Below, piece by piece: positions 22,685 to 32,288 of a stretch of DNA of 64,000 nt; positions within the stretch are counted from its first letter, which is position 1; the number at the start of each line of letters is the position of its first letter. Both the position numbers and the translations under genes were made by a program. Source of the stretch: Blakeslea trispora. Its lineage: Eukaryota; Mucoromycota; Mucoromycetes; Mucorales; Choanephoraceae. The notes under the pieces were generated by a model, which made no database searches, had not been told where the DNA came from, and saw only the letters and a list, made by a program, of their open reading frames with translations. The DNA lies in contig JAIWNE010000010.1 in NCBI GenBank assembly GCA_025331445.1, positions 248,001-312,000 on the forward strand, read 5' to 3'.

Positions 22685-24628
22685 TTATCTCAAGTTAGCA
22701 TGATTCAAAGCTTCGACAACTTTTGGGAATAAACCATTAAAGATATTCCAAAATACTTCCTTTCTAGCTTCTTCAAAAATCTCTAGAGTAGGATTGGGGG
22801 TTGCTTTTGGAACTGCATGCTCCTGCCAGAGCTGGACGATATCGGCATCATCATTCGTCTGCGATCGCTTCTTATCTTGAGTTTTGTGCAAGGCAATTGG
22901 AGCAACAAGACTATTAATGCTGTCATGACCATCCATATCAATCATAACGCTTTCTTCATCTATGATATCGTTTTCTATATTGTTCATTTCCAAGAGAAAT
23001 GTAGGTATGCCTGGCTTGTTCTGTTTTGTTTCTGCTCTATGTCTGGAAAGAAGCGACACAGCATTGTCTATCAGGTTCCTTGCTCTATGAGATATATTGA
23101 CTTGTAAAGGGGCTTGCTCCTTGATAAACGTATCGTAGAATTGAACCAGGTTTGGGATTTCTTCATCTTCAAATGGTGTGCTCAGTATTGCATTACAGGG
23201 ACCAATGGCATCCTTATTTGCAAAGTCCTCTAAACTTTCTTGTACAATTAGATTGGCAGATGATGCATTGTGAGACAAGTGGCAATCATCACTAGGAACT
23301 CTGTTTCCAATCATGCGAACCAGCTTTATATACTGATCATAGAACAAAATATTTTCGACCGTAAAGTCCTTGATAGCCCATGATTGTAGTACCTTGAGTA
23401 CAGATGGTTTAGTCAATGCATAGTTCAACGACTCAACCGTCAGATCTAATTGGAATTCATCGTCTTTTGCCTCTTGCTCTCTAGAGCGATGATTGGTAGT
23501 TGCAAGGTGTGTTATTGCTCTGCTGATAGAGTTTCCTGATTCCTTTCTTCTTCGACTGCCTGGGTTATTTACCATATCAACATAGCCATCCATATCTAAT
23601 GTGTTGAATGTATCTCTTCTTTTCTCTGCCCTGCTCAACTTTCGATCTTTTGGGACCGAGAGTGTTTTCATCATAGGTGATATAATTGACATGATATGGC
23701 TGGATGTGGTCATGAATACAATCCAATTGACCGGACCAAACACACCTCGAGGACTAATGGGTCTAATTACGGTAGGTACAGGAAAAACAACTTGCCAAAC
23801 AATGAAGGCAATGAAGCATGGTACTCCTACTAACAAAGTAACTCGAATTTCTTGTCGAATACCATGCGCATCATCATCATCACGAATATACCATACAATG
23901 AATGGCACAATCAGCAGAAAGAACCCGCTGACCATCCCAAGCACAACATAGTTTCCATAAGTGAATTGACATTTCGTGATGATATCTGTTCCAGGAGCTC
24001 TTAGGCCCAAAATTTCTCCAAGCACAATAATGACTACTAACAAAAATATGGAGAGTCCGAGAAAGATTGAATGGTATGTTGAAGTTCTTTTCATTGCTTT
24101 CTTGTGTTGATTGAACCATCTGCGCACCTCTGGAGATGAATTTTGTCGATAATAGTAACGCTTCTGTAGTTGATTGGTTTGTATCAACAGATGTAGTCTA
24201 TGAGTACGCCATAGCATTGCGTATATCCAAAGATAAAAACCGACCATGGGACACCATATATAAAGCTCGCAAGAGTAACTGGTATAGACAACCTGGTAGA
24301 TAAAAACACCACTTGAGAATATAAAATGACCTATGGCTCCTAAAACAGAACCTAGAAGGTCCCTCTTCTTTAACGAATAGCTTTGCCATTGTCTTGAAGG
24401 GTTTGCTCTTGATCCGTATGATTTGTAACGGTAAACAAAGCAGGATGTGGTCGTAGCAATAAATAAAAAATTAAGAATAATAATTACAAAATAAACTCGC
24501 ATTGCAGTAATTTTTTGACATAAATCCTGACAGGTGACACTTTCTTCTTTATCGTGTACTGGAGGCTGATAGTTTTGGTTGCATTCAGGTAATGTCAAAA
24601 AGGGATGGTATTCAAAGGTAACATTCAT
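22685..24628 (-). CDS. Seven-transmembrane RGS protein
   Basis: A single exon of 647 residues. Seven hydrophobic segments are seen at about residues 42-66, 91-114, 121-137, 184-209, 225-247, 262-281 and 296-318. A cytosolic C-terminal half follows, containing an RGS domain (about 395-640): LTVESLNYALTKPSVLKVLQ, DFTVENILFYDQYIKLV, EEIPNLVQFYDTFIKE and ARKEVFWNIFNGLFPKVVEAL. The RGS box carries a long low-complexity insertion between helices. The architecture, a GPCR-like bundle fused to RGS, is known from plant AtRGS1 and several fungi. Such proteins act at the plasma membrane as GTPase-activating proteins for G-alpha subunits, possibly controlled by a ligand. The first extracellular part has cysteines but no clear signal peptide. 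Confidence 0.88.
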   Translation of the reverse strand: MNVTFEYHPFLTLPECNQNYQPPVHDKEESVTCQDLCQKITAMRVYFVIIILNFLFIATTTSCFVYRYKSYGSRANPSRQWQSYSLKKRDLLGSVLGAIGHFIFSSGVFIYQVVYTSYSCELYIWCPMVGFYLWIYAMLWRTHRLHLLIQTNQLQKRYYYRQNSSPEVRRWFNQHKKAMKRTSTYHSIFLGLSIFLLVVIIVLGEILGLRAPGTDIITKCQFTYGNYVVLGMVSGFFLLIVPFIVWYIRDDDDAHGIRQEIRVTLLVGVPCFIAFIVWQVVFPVPTVIRPISPRGVFGPVNWIVFMTTSSHIMSIISPMMKTLSVPKDRKLSRAEKRRDTFNTLDMDGYVDMVNNPGSRRRKESGNSISRAITHLATTNHRSREQEAKDDEFQLDLTVESLNYALTKPSVLKVLQSWAIKDFTVENILFYDQYIKLVRMIGNRVPSDDCHLSHNASSANLIVQESLEDFANKDAIGPCNAILSTPFEDEEIPNLVQFYDTFIKEQAPLQVNISHRARNLIDNAVSLLSRHRAETKQNKPGIPTFLLEMNNIENDIIDEESVMIDMDGHDSINSLVAPIALHKTQDKKRSQTNDDADIVQLWQEHAVPKATPNPTLEIFEEARKEVFWNIFNGLFPKVVEALNHANLR

Positions 24629-25278
24629 GGTTGCGATAATATGGCATATTAATTTTATTTAGAAAGGTAAGTGCGATGAAAAAAAAATTGTATAAAGAAT
24701 TGTATGCTCAATAAGATATTAAGATCCAACATTTGAAACAAACAATCGTCATATATAGAATGAAACATTGCCTTTCCTTTTCTCAGTACAGACAATTCAT
24801 TCCATTTTGCAGATTCGATTCAGACTTTGATTCAGTACCTTTTTTTTTCTTTAGAACAAGTATCCTCAATTGACCCAGAATGAAGCTTTCAGGCGATCGC
24901 TGTTATAGTCATTCAACATTCAGTCTAGTTATTAAGCTTTCAAGGGAAGTGATGTCTTGCTTCTTCTTTGGTTTGATACTGAGGATTGATATTGGACTTG
25001 ATTTCATAACCCGAGTAAGAAATAACCAAACATTATTTTTTGATGCCTAGTACCTTCTTCTCTTTCGCATTTGTTGAGTCTATAATACAATAAGCAACAA
25101 CTTATGGGATGATGTTGCCTTTGCCTGATTTCAGCATGAATTACTTTATATTTCTCAAGAACCGGACAGAACGTCACAGAGTCCGACCAAATTTTTATCA
25201 AGCTATCAAGGTTCCTTTTGTATGGTATGGGCCCAGGCAAGATTTTTTTTAAAGCTTATTGCTGTCTTTTTTTTTTCT
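24629..25278. promoter_or_regulatory. Divergent intergenic region, RGS and uS2m genes
   Basis: The two flanking genes are transcribed away from this 650-bp spacer, so it should hold both promoters. Pyrimidine-rich tracts lie directly upstream of uS2m (25250-25275). No specific factor site is assigned. A 78-codon minus-strand frame (25240-25004) has no domain. Confidence 0.45.
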
Positions 25279-26286
25279 AATGGCTTCTCGTGCTTTGTAC
25301 AAATCTGCAGCCTTCAGAGGAAGCCTTGCTGCTCGCCAAAGTAAACATTTGATTGTGCTGATGATCTCGTTTGCTAATTTTAGTTCAATAAAGACCTTTT
25401 TAGATCTTTTTCCTCCACAACCTTCTTTCGACAAACAGCAAACACCACAAGCGATGATCAAGTTACTCCTGAATCACTTGGTAGATTTTTTTCAAAACCG
25501 ACTTTTTGAATATCATCTTTACTTATGCTTTATTTTCTTGATATAGTTCCTCCTTCATCCACACCTTTAAAGCAACCTATTCGTCAAGCAGTCATGACAG
25601 CAGCCACAGAGCCCATCACACCATACAATTTGACTATTTCCAAGCTCATGGCAGCAGGCCTTCATCTTGGTCATTCCACTAGTTTATGGGAACCTACCAC
25701 ACTCCCTTTCATTTTCGGTACTCGTGAAGGCATCAGTATTATCAATTTGGAACATACGCTAGTTTATTTAAGAAGAGCATGCAATGTTGCTCGCGAAGTA
25801 TCTCTTCGTGGCGGTTCTATTTTGTTTGTTGGAACTCGTCCTGGTTTCCAAGATCTGACTATTGAAGCTGCCAGTAACTGTGACGGCTTCCATGTCTCAT
25901 CCAAGTGGATTCCTGGTACATTGACCAACAGACATCAAGTTCTTGGCCGTCATGCCACTCCTGATCCCGAAGATCCTGGACGCCCACCTAAAACATACAA
26001 GCCTGACTTAATTGTTTTATTGAATCCATTAGAACACAAAATTGCCATCGCTGAAGCTCAATTGAACAACATTCCTATTATTGCCATCACCGACACAGAT
26101 TACGATCCTCGTTTGGTGACATATCCTATTCCTGCTAACGACGACTCCATCCGTGGTGTTGAGTTGGTAGCTAAGGTCTTATCAGCAGCTGCTAAGGATG
26201 GTTTGCACAAGAGAAAACAAATGTTAGATCAAAGAGAAAAAGAAAAGAAATTACTCAAAAAGCAACACTCTGGTAGCAGACATTAG
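25279..26286 (+). CDS. MRP4: Mitochondrial small-subunit ribosomal protein uS2m (MRP4)
   Basis: Three exons. ATG 25279 gives MASRALYKSAAFRGSLAARQ, an arginine-rich mitochondrial presequence. The second exon continues LFRSFSSTTFFRQTANTTSD, and the third carries the ribosomal S2 body: TISKLMAAGLHLGHSTSLW, REGISIINLEHTLVYLRRA, GGSILFVGTRPGFQDL, WIPGTLTNRHQVL, KPDLIVLLNPLEHKIAIAEA and NNIPIIAITDTDYDPRLVTYP. The first intron seems to use the acceptor AATAAAG just before ACCTTTTTAG, because the stronger TTTTAG sites put the frame out. That junction is the least certain point. The protein belongs to the mitochondrial 37S subunit. Confidence 0.93.
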
Positions 26287-26714
26287 TTACAATATACAGC
26301 ATGTAAAAAGGATCAAAAGCCACTTGTATAGAGAACCTTAAGCAAAGACAATAAAGCAGAAATAATAACAAGAACAAAGTATATATATATATAGACACAG
26401 CATGGTTTCCCCTCTTTTTTTTTATTGGAAGAGTTAATGGTATAATTGTACCTAGTCGACAGGTTTACCCTCTTTATCATTTATATTTTCAGTATACACC
26501 CTACAGTTGAATGACTAAGGATAGATTGATTGTGTTTTGTCTTTAGCCAAATACAAGCATCAAGTCAAGAACTAATACCTGTGTATCCGAGTAGATGTAT
26601 AAAGAAACGACCATGATGTTAAGTTTTTAGCTGTTTTGACAAAAGAGATATCAGATCTCTCTGCATGAACAAAATTAAAAGTCCGTCGTATAAGAAAAAA
26701 TTTAAAAGATGAAG
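26287..26714. other. Intergenic, 3' region of uS2m
   Basis: Contains the uS2m 3' end and a short (TA)n tract near 26379-26390. No further gene. Confidence 0.5.
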
Positions 26715-26786
26715 TTCCCCAACGGGGAATTGAACCCCGGCCGCGTCGGTGAGAGCGACGAATCCTAGCCACTAGACCATTGAGGA
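26715..26786 (-). tRNA. tRNA-Glu (anticodon CUC)
   Basis: The minus strand folds as a cloverleaf. The acceptor stem is TCCTCAA/TTGGGGA (one T-G wobble), the D-arm GGTCTAGTGGCTAGGA, the anticodon stem GTCG/CGAC around the loop CTCTCAC (anticodon CTC), and the T-arm CCGGGGTTCAATTCCCCG. It has 72 nt, no intron, and the genomic copy does not encode CCA. The sequence closely follows other eukaryotic tRNA-Glu genes. Confidence 0.95.
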
Positions 26787-26821
26787 TTTCTTGAAAACAA
26801 AATTTAACGGCTTATAATATT

Positions 26822-26896
26822 CTAACATGTAGTCCGGTCCGGCCCACTACACCTAACCCGTGTCGGACGCACGTCGGACACGTGCGGCTAACATGT
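26822..26896. repeat. GC-rich insert flanked by 9-bp direct repeats
   Basis: CTAACATGT occurs at 26822-26830 and 26888-26896 and encloses a 57-bp GC-rich segment with internally repeated GTCCGG and GTCGGAC words in otherwise AT-rich DNA. A 9-bp target-site duplication is known for Mutator-like elements, so this may be a tiny MULE derivative or an excision or solo-end remnant. It lies about 35 bp upstream of the tRNA gene. Confidence 0.6.
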
Positions 26897-27745
26897 GCTT
26901 ATTTTTCCAACTTTTGATTTTGACTATAAAAGTTGCCGTTTTTTTTTGGCAGAAATGTAGATGTATTTTTTAGGCTTTCAAGACTTTTTACAAAATTAAA
27001 TTTGGATGTATATTCATAAAGTTATTACCATTTACATTTCTTTTATCATTTCACTGCTTAAAGAAATTTCGCTCTTTAAATTTTTTGGCAGTGATTTTTT
27101 CTCTGCCTAAGATTTTGAAGCAACTTGATTTTCTTAATGCTGAGGAGTTTGAAATGTCTTGTCATTTTTTCTTCAAAAAATACAAAGACCTGAAAAATCA
27201 CTGCTTAAAAAATTGAAAAATACTTTCGGAAACGAGAAAATTAAAAAATTGAGAACGAGACTCACAAAATAATTGGGAAAATCTTTTAAAAATGGGAAAT
27301 AAAAATCTTAAAGCACTAAAAAAAAAGAGACTCTCAAAAAAAAAATACTAGAAAAAATACACAAAAAAAAGAGGTTGAAAATAAAAGAGACACCTAAAAA
27401 AACACTTAAACGATTGCTTAAAGATGGGTAGTTTGAAAAGCCAAAAGCTGTCAAAATAAAGACGTAAGCAACATACAAACATAATTTAATCCTTATGCTT
27501 GATCTTGTTAAAGGTACTCCTATAAAAGGTTTATTTTTGAAATACAGTACAAAGACGCTAATCCCTTTTATATTTGATAGATAAGGTAAAGCCAAAGTCA
27601 TTATCACACACTATTCTATGCTAACAGCCCTTTTTATCGTATTCCATTCCCTTATACTCGTTTCAATACATATCATCCCAGAATAACATAACCGTAAATA
27701 CAAGTAAAGTAATAACTTGACAAGATGTTGTCTTTTTTTTATTGC
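26897..27745. other. Intergenic, strongly A/T-rich
   Basis: Long A and T tracts and tandem-like AAAAAT words. The open frame at 27607-27308 (minus) is low-complexity and hydrophobic because of the T-rich DNA. No gene seen. Confidence 0.5.
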
Positions 27746-28124
27746 TTAAATACAATTCTTCAACCAAATATTCAAGGTCACTGTTCGTGATGCAGTCCGT
27801 TCCAATAAAGAGCCGTTTACAATCCAAACCAAAAGTATTACTTACCTTTTACCTGGTTAGTAATAAAGCGTTCAACAGTAGATTTCAATAATTGTGTACT
27901 GACAATAACTAAAACTTGGGTGTAGAAAAACAGTGATGCTGAAATGAGAGGATCTTACACGTTTGCTGGCGATAGCTCTTTTTTTTTGTAGACACAGTCA
28001 AAGTCATTCTAGTTTTGTTTACGTGTTTTTTGCTCTAAACTTCTAAACTCTTGTAAGATTGTTGATTGCGCACTTGCATTGCGTTGCTTTGTTGTGATGA
28101 CGGGAGTTTGTTGAGGCTCATCAA
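27746..28124 (-). CDS. Small spliced hypothetical gene, 5' end unresolved
   Basis: Three introns with good signals join four open segments on the minus strand: DEPQQTPVITTKQRNASAQS continuing to LEQKT, then QLSPANV, then IVSTQLLKSTVERFITNQ, then VTLNIWLKNCI and a stop at 27746. AATAAA follows within 10 bp. Donors are GTAAAC, GTAAGATC and GTAAGTAAT. I do not recognise the family; the residues are hydrophilic with one amphipathic helix. No in-frame ATG precedes the first segment before an in-frame stop, so a further 5' exon is needed. A solo LTR begins 129 bp upstream and may have displaced or replaced the original 5' end. Confidence 0.45.
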
Positions 28125-28253
28125 CTTGGTTAAAAATATACAAGTAGTGAGTAAAAGTTCATTTAGTAATAAAAAAAGAAAATAGAAAGAAAAAGAAAAA
28201 AACTGTCTGGGAAAAAATAACACCTCAGAAAACCTGTTTTTTTAAAAAAAAAG

Positions 28254-28805
28254 TGTTGTATCGAACGATGTATCGAACAACACAATAGTTGACATGTAAC
28301 CTCTGTCTAGACTCAGATCATAAACTGCCAAATAAAGAGACGTATTACACAGTCACTTGTAACAGAGCTATAGAGTTGAGTGTCTAGCCTGACAACCAAA
28401 TGTCACTGCTATCATTGCAGGATTAACAAATAGAATATCTAGACTCACAATAGTTACAAGATGTCATATGATAATGATGGTGATATTAATATCTCAAGTC
28501 TTGTAGAACTATGAAGATGTCACTGCTTAATTATTTATGTCTCAATGCAAGAAGTCATAAAAGTTGGCCTGCTATAAATAGTTGTTCATTGGCAGATAAG
28601 ATAAGGTGTAACGAAGATAGACATTGTGCATCAAAGACCAAGTCACTTTCCATCATCAATAGAATAGTATAAATAGAGATGGATTCTTGACTAGTTAGAA
28701 AGCTCATTCAATTTACTTTGAACTTATTCCGGACAAAACAATAAAAGTTGAGTCTTAGTCGTACTTTATCTCTTTTGTTACTGCTGAGAACCTACTTATA
28801 CAACA
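28254..28805. mobile_element. Solo LTR (552 bp)
   Basis: The segment begins TGTTGTAT and ends ATACAACA, a perfect 8-bp terminal inverted repeat of the TG...CA type. It is flanked on both sides by AAAG (28250-28253 and 28806-28809), a likely target duplication. Inside are a TATAAATA box near 28669 and an AATAAA-type signal near 28740, the order expected of a retrotransposon LTR on the plus strand. No gag/pol sequence or second LTR is adjacent, which points to recombination between two LTRs. The superfamily cannot be assigned from the LTR alone. Confidence 0.72.
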
Positions 28806-29194
28806 AAAGGGCTCATTTAATGTCAACATTGTCTATTTTAAATGGCTTGCTTTTGCAATCTAAGTAAACCATCTTGACTATCTGTTAAGTTGAATTACAT
28901 GGCCTATGGATATCTACACTATTAAGCTGATTAGCAAGATCTCATGTAAAGTACAATGTTAACAGATATTCTTTGTGTTACTGATGAGAGAGAAAAATCA
29001 TCTATCTTCAGTCTCTGTTCATCTAATTTTCTACGGATCGTATTTTTACAGATCTTTTTTTGTTTTCGATTCATTTTTTATCACAAAAATAGAAATTTGT
29101 CAATATGTCATTTTATTTAGACATCCTTTTTCCTTTTTTTTTATTCTTTTCTCTTCCATTTCTTTTACTTTTTTTATATTTTGAAATAAAACAT

Positions 29195-29690
29195 GTAAGT
29201 ACTTTCCCATACCTAAGCAACAGTTTATTGAATACTATTCTCCATGTAGGCATGTTATCTTTAGAGCTTATGAAGACTGATACATAGTTTAAGGTACAAC
29301 TTGACATACAAATACATTGCTGTTTACTTACCATCTTTTTTTTTTCTTAGGATTAGTCACGTAATTTTGTCTTTTCTCGAGAAACTTGGTGTAAAAGTAA
29401 GTAAAGCCATTGAGTATGACTCAAGACCTCTCTAACTGTTCTATTTAGTTACCTTAGACACTCGTAATTGTATCTGGCTATAACTTGAGGTGCTATGATG
29501 CTTTAGTATGTAAGTAAATGATTAAATTATCTCATTTCGGTTCAACTTATTCAGTTTTTCTAGTTTCTTTTCTGTTGTTGAGCTTCTATCGTTTTAGCGC
29601 ATTACCCTTTACTTTCCGGATGGCTGTTTGAGACTTTTAAAGTAAGTAAATGACATTATTTTCTGCTTGCTTCATAACTAACTGTTTTAG
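29195..29690 (+). ncRNA. Candidate spliced non-coding transcript with four introns
   Basis: Four consecutive well-formed introns lie on the plus strand: 29195-29249, 29398-29449, 29510-29563 and 29642-29690. All start GTAAGTA and end TAG, at 49-55 nt each, and two contain a consensus CTAAC branch site 8-12 nt from the acceptor. The exons between them (148, 60 and 78 nt) have stops in all three frames, so no protein reads through. This regular arrangement is hard to get by chance in AT-rich DNA. It could be a long non-coding RNA, a small-RNA host gene or a decayed protein gene whose splice sites outlived the frame. The transcript ends are not visible. Confidence 0.4.
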
Positions 29691-30168
29691 CATTTTAATA
29701 GTCATTTTGCTAAGGTTTTTCTAACATTTCGTGATAACTGATTTTGCTCTTTCGCCTGCTTTTTGGCTGTATTTTGCCTATCATTTTGCCTAATATTTTG
29801 GCAGGATTTCTGCCTGGTCATTCTACCTGGATTCCTATAGTACCCCTCATATTTCCCCCTGTTTAAGCCATTATTTTCAGCCAATATATACCATTTTTTT
29901 ATAATAAAAAGCACTATTTTTAGACCTATGATTCTCTATATTTGACCTATATAACCCAATCATAAAGAAGTGTATTGACGTAAAGAAGTCCATTTTGCCC
30001 AATTAAAAGCATACATTCAATAAAGATACCGAGTATGAAGCCAATTAAAACGAGTTAACGATTGTATAATTTGTCAAAGAAGCCAATTGAATGAGGATGT
30101 CATGAGTAAACAATCCAATCAGGTCGCTTTAATGGAAGCGAAAGACAAAGAGGTTCACTCAAACTCTC
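29691..30168. other. Intergenic, TTTTGCC-rich stretch
   Basis: Between about 29740 and 29830 the words TTTTGCCT and TTTGGC recur in a loose degenerate repeat. No gene seen. Confidence 0.4.
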
Positions 30169-30284
30169 ATGCGAAAACACAAGACGTTGCTCCGCCCTGT
30201 CTTCCAATGCGTTGACACATGACAGTGTTCCGCTTTGTCGTCCCAATGCGAAAACACATGACGGCGTGCGCCGTGCGGATAACT
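30169..30284. repeat. Three copies of a 38-39 bp tandem repeat
   Basis: Copies start ATGCGAAAACACA or ATGCGTTGACACA at 30169, 30207 and 30246. They share the pattern ATGCG..(A)ACACA.GAC..., followed by a CCG-CTTTGTCnTCCCA-like end in the first two; the last copy is truncated. The block is markedly more GC-rich than its surroundings. Confidence 0.7.
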
Positions 30285-30318
30285 TGCCTGGAACGTGCGT
30301 AACAGGCAAGTTAACCGC
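30275..30318. repeat. Strong inverted repeat (hairpin)
   Basis: GCGGATAACTTGCCTG (30275-30290) and CAGGCAAGTTAACCGC (30303-30318) pair over 16 bp with one mismatch, leaving a 12-nt loop. The hairpin follows directly on the 38-39 bp tandem repeat and precedes a GC-rich tail containing CACTACAC-like sequence on the minus strand. Confidence 0.75.
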
Positions 30319-32288
30319 AGAAATTGGCGTGCGCACGACGACCCTTTATGTGTAGTGCGGACAGACACCGGACTTGCCGGACATATTATATAATCACTGT
30401 CTCAAGCACGCATTTTGACAAGTGTCATGCTCTATACAGCAACTATATGAAGGCAGTAAGCGTAACACCAATGGGCAGCTTCAAGTGATAACTTACTTTA
30501 TTTTATGAGTGTGATTATTTGGTTTTAATAAAGTTCTTTTATTTACCTTCTCCCATAAACTATTCGTATTTGACACAGTCATTATCTATGTTAGTACAAA
30601 TAGCTAGATTATGACATGCTCATTGATAAATAATAGCACATTAAAGTACAATACTATTGGGATTGCAACTACTATAGCTGTTTTAGAATACATAATGATC
30701 AGCTTGTACTGATTGACAGCTAAAAAAATAATAAAAAAACACAAATAGATTTAAAGGGGTTTATTCCAATACAAAAGTAAAGTGAATCTGATCTAATCCT
30801 ACTTCTAAATTATCTCTCTATTTATACTTTTCGAAAGCTAGGATGATTTATAATATCTAGATTATTGTTGATCGTATATTAACATGATTCCTTCGATGTC
30901 GATATCCAGAATCTATGATAGTTCAAAGTACGCATCTAAGGTGTGGCGAGAATACTAACTTGGATAGCCTTTCGATGTCAGACTCGAAATTGGAAGCGTA
31001 AAGAATAATTATTATTATATTGAAATAGAAGGATTTGATTGGCTGATTTAAGAATATAGGTATCTATAGTTATGTAGTTCACTACACAGCTAGCCTAATT
31101 CTCTTTTAAATGTGATGCCTTGGCTGTGGTAATGACTGTAAGGGTTGGAGAAAAAGTAGAGAGGCAAAGAGAAATACAGTGAGTGTGTTTGTAGATGTTT
31201 TATTTCGTATTCAAAGTTGGAAGAGGAGTTTCATAGATTGTCACTACAACTCTGATTCAAATATTTCCATGATTTATGACATGTTATAGTCATTTACAAC
31301 TTGTGGTTACATAAGGATACTTATTTAGTGTGGTGGTATCGCTCTCATTGTTCCCTCTCATCTTTAAATGGCTTATTAGAGTGATTGAGACGGATTCTGT
31401 ATATTGAAGACCTTATTGACTTTGCTTTAGACGCTTTATTTCAGTAAGAATTTGCTGGGATAGATTTTTTTTTATTATATCCTTACGGCTTGTTTGGTTT
31501 TATATGGAGCCTTATTATCATTGTTGAGACTTAAAAATGCTCAGATTACTACAATTCGCTTATGTCTAAAATAATTCCTACAGCGAATACTAGATAATGT
31601 CGAAGAAATCTCTATCTGTTCCTGTGCAATTAAAGAAGACAATAATGTTGACTAAGAATTTTAGTTTGTCAAGATTTACTTATACATCCTTATAAGCACT
31701 ATCATCTATATATCATAGCTCTTTTATATTGCACAAGCACAAAGTCAATGATAGCACTATTCTAGCATATGCTGGCATATCCCAAACAAGCTTGGAAGCC
31801 TTATCTAAAGCTGTTATATTTCCTACTCCAGTGAAAGCAATAATGAGAACAGAAGCACGACAATGTTGTATGAAAAAAAACAATGCGAATTCTGCTGTCT
31901 TTAGCACATTCACTAAAAGACTAAAATCTTTTATATTTTTATTATTAAGCTATACTATCGATGCTTCTGCAGCTACCTCTTTCCAAAGACTTATTTCAGT
32001 TTCTTTTTTGTCCCGATTTAGTTTTGTCTTCTTTCTCTTGCTTGTAACTTTTACAAACATGCATCAAAAAGAGCACATCATATTATAGCCTATAAGCAAT
32101 TAGCAAACATCAATACTGGTGCAATTAGATTCTACTTGTTCAATACATTTTGAGTCTGATATCCTTACAAAAGCCAAAGAAAAAACGAGAGGAAATGTCA
32201 AGCTGTTTAAGAAAAGAGACCTAATTAAGACGCATAATTATTTTTTTTATTCTTTTTTTTTTCTTAAAACAAAACACGTATAGACGAA
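30319..32288. other. Long intergenic region
   Basis: About 2 kb without a gene I can support. A 119-codon plus-strand frame (31729-32088) starts with ATG but shows no domain; its second half is hydrophobic from T-rich DNA. Everything before 31700 is closed in all frames. Confidence 0.5.

Noticed and set aside
29113..29334. 73-codon minus-strand frame over the candidate non-coding locus
   Set aside because: Lysine-rich tail comes from the A/T tracts; the plus-strand intron series is the stronger signal.
30160..30320. CRISPR-like array
   Set aside because: Only three imperfect contiguous copies with no unique spacers, in a eukaryotic genome.
31729..32088. 119-codon plus-strand frame as a gene
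   Set aside because: No domain, and composition follows the T-rich DNA; not supported by splice signals.
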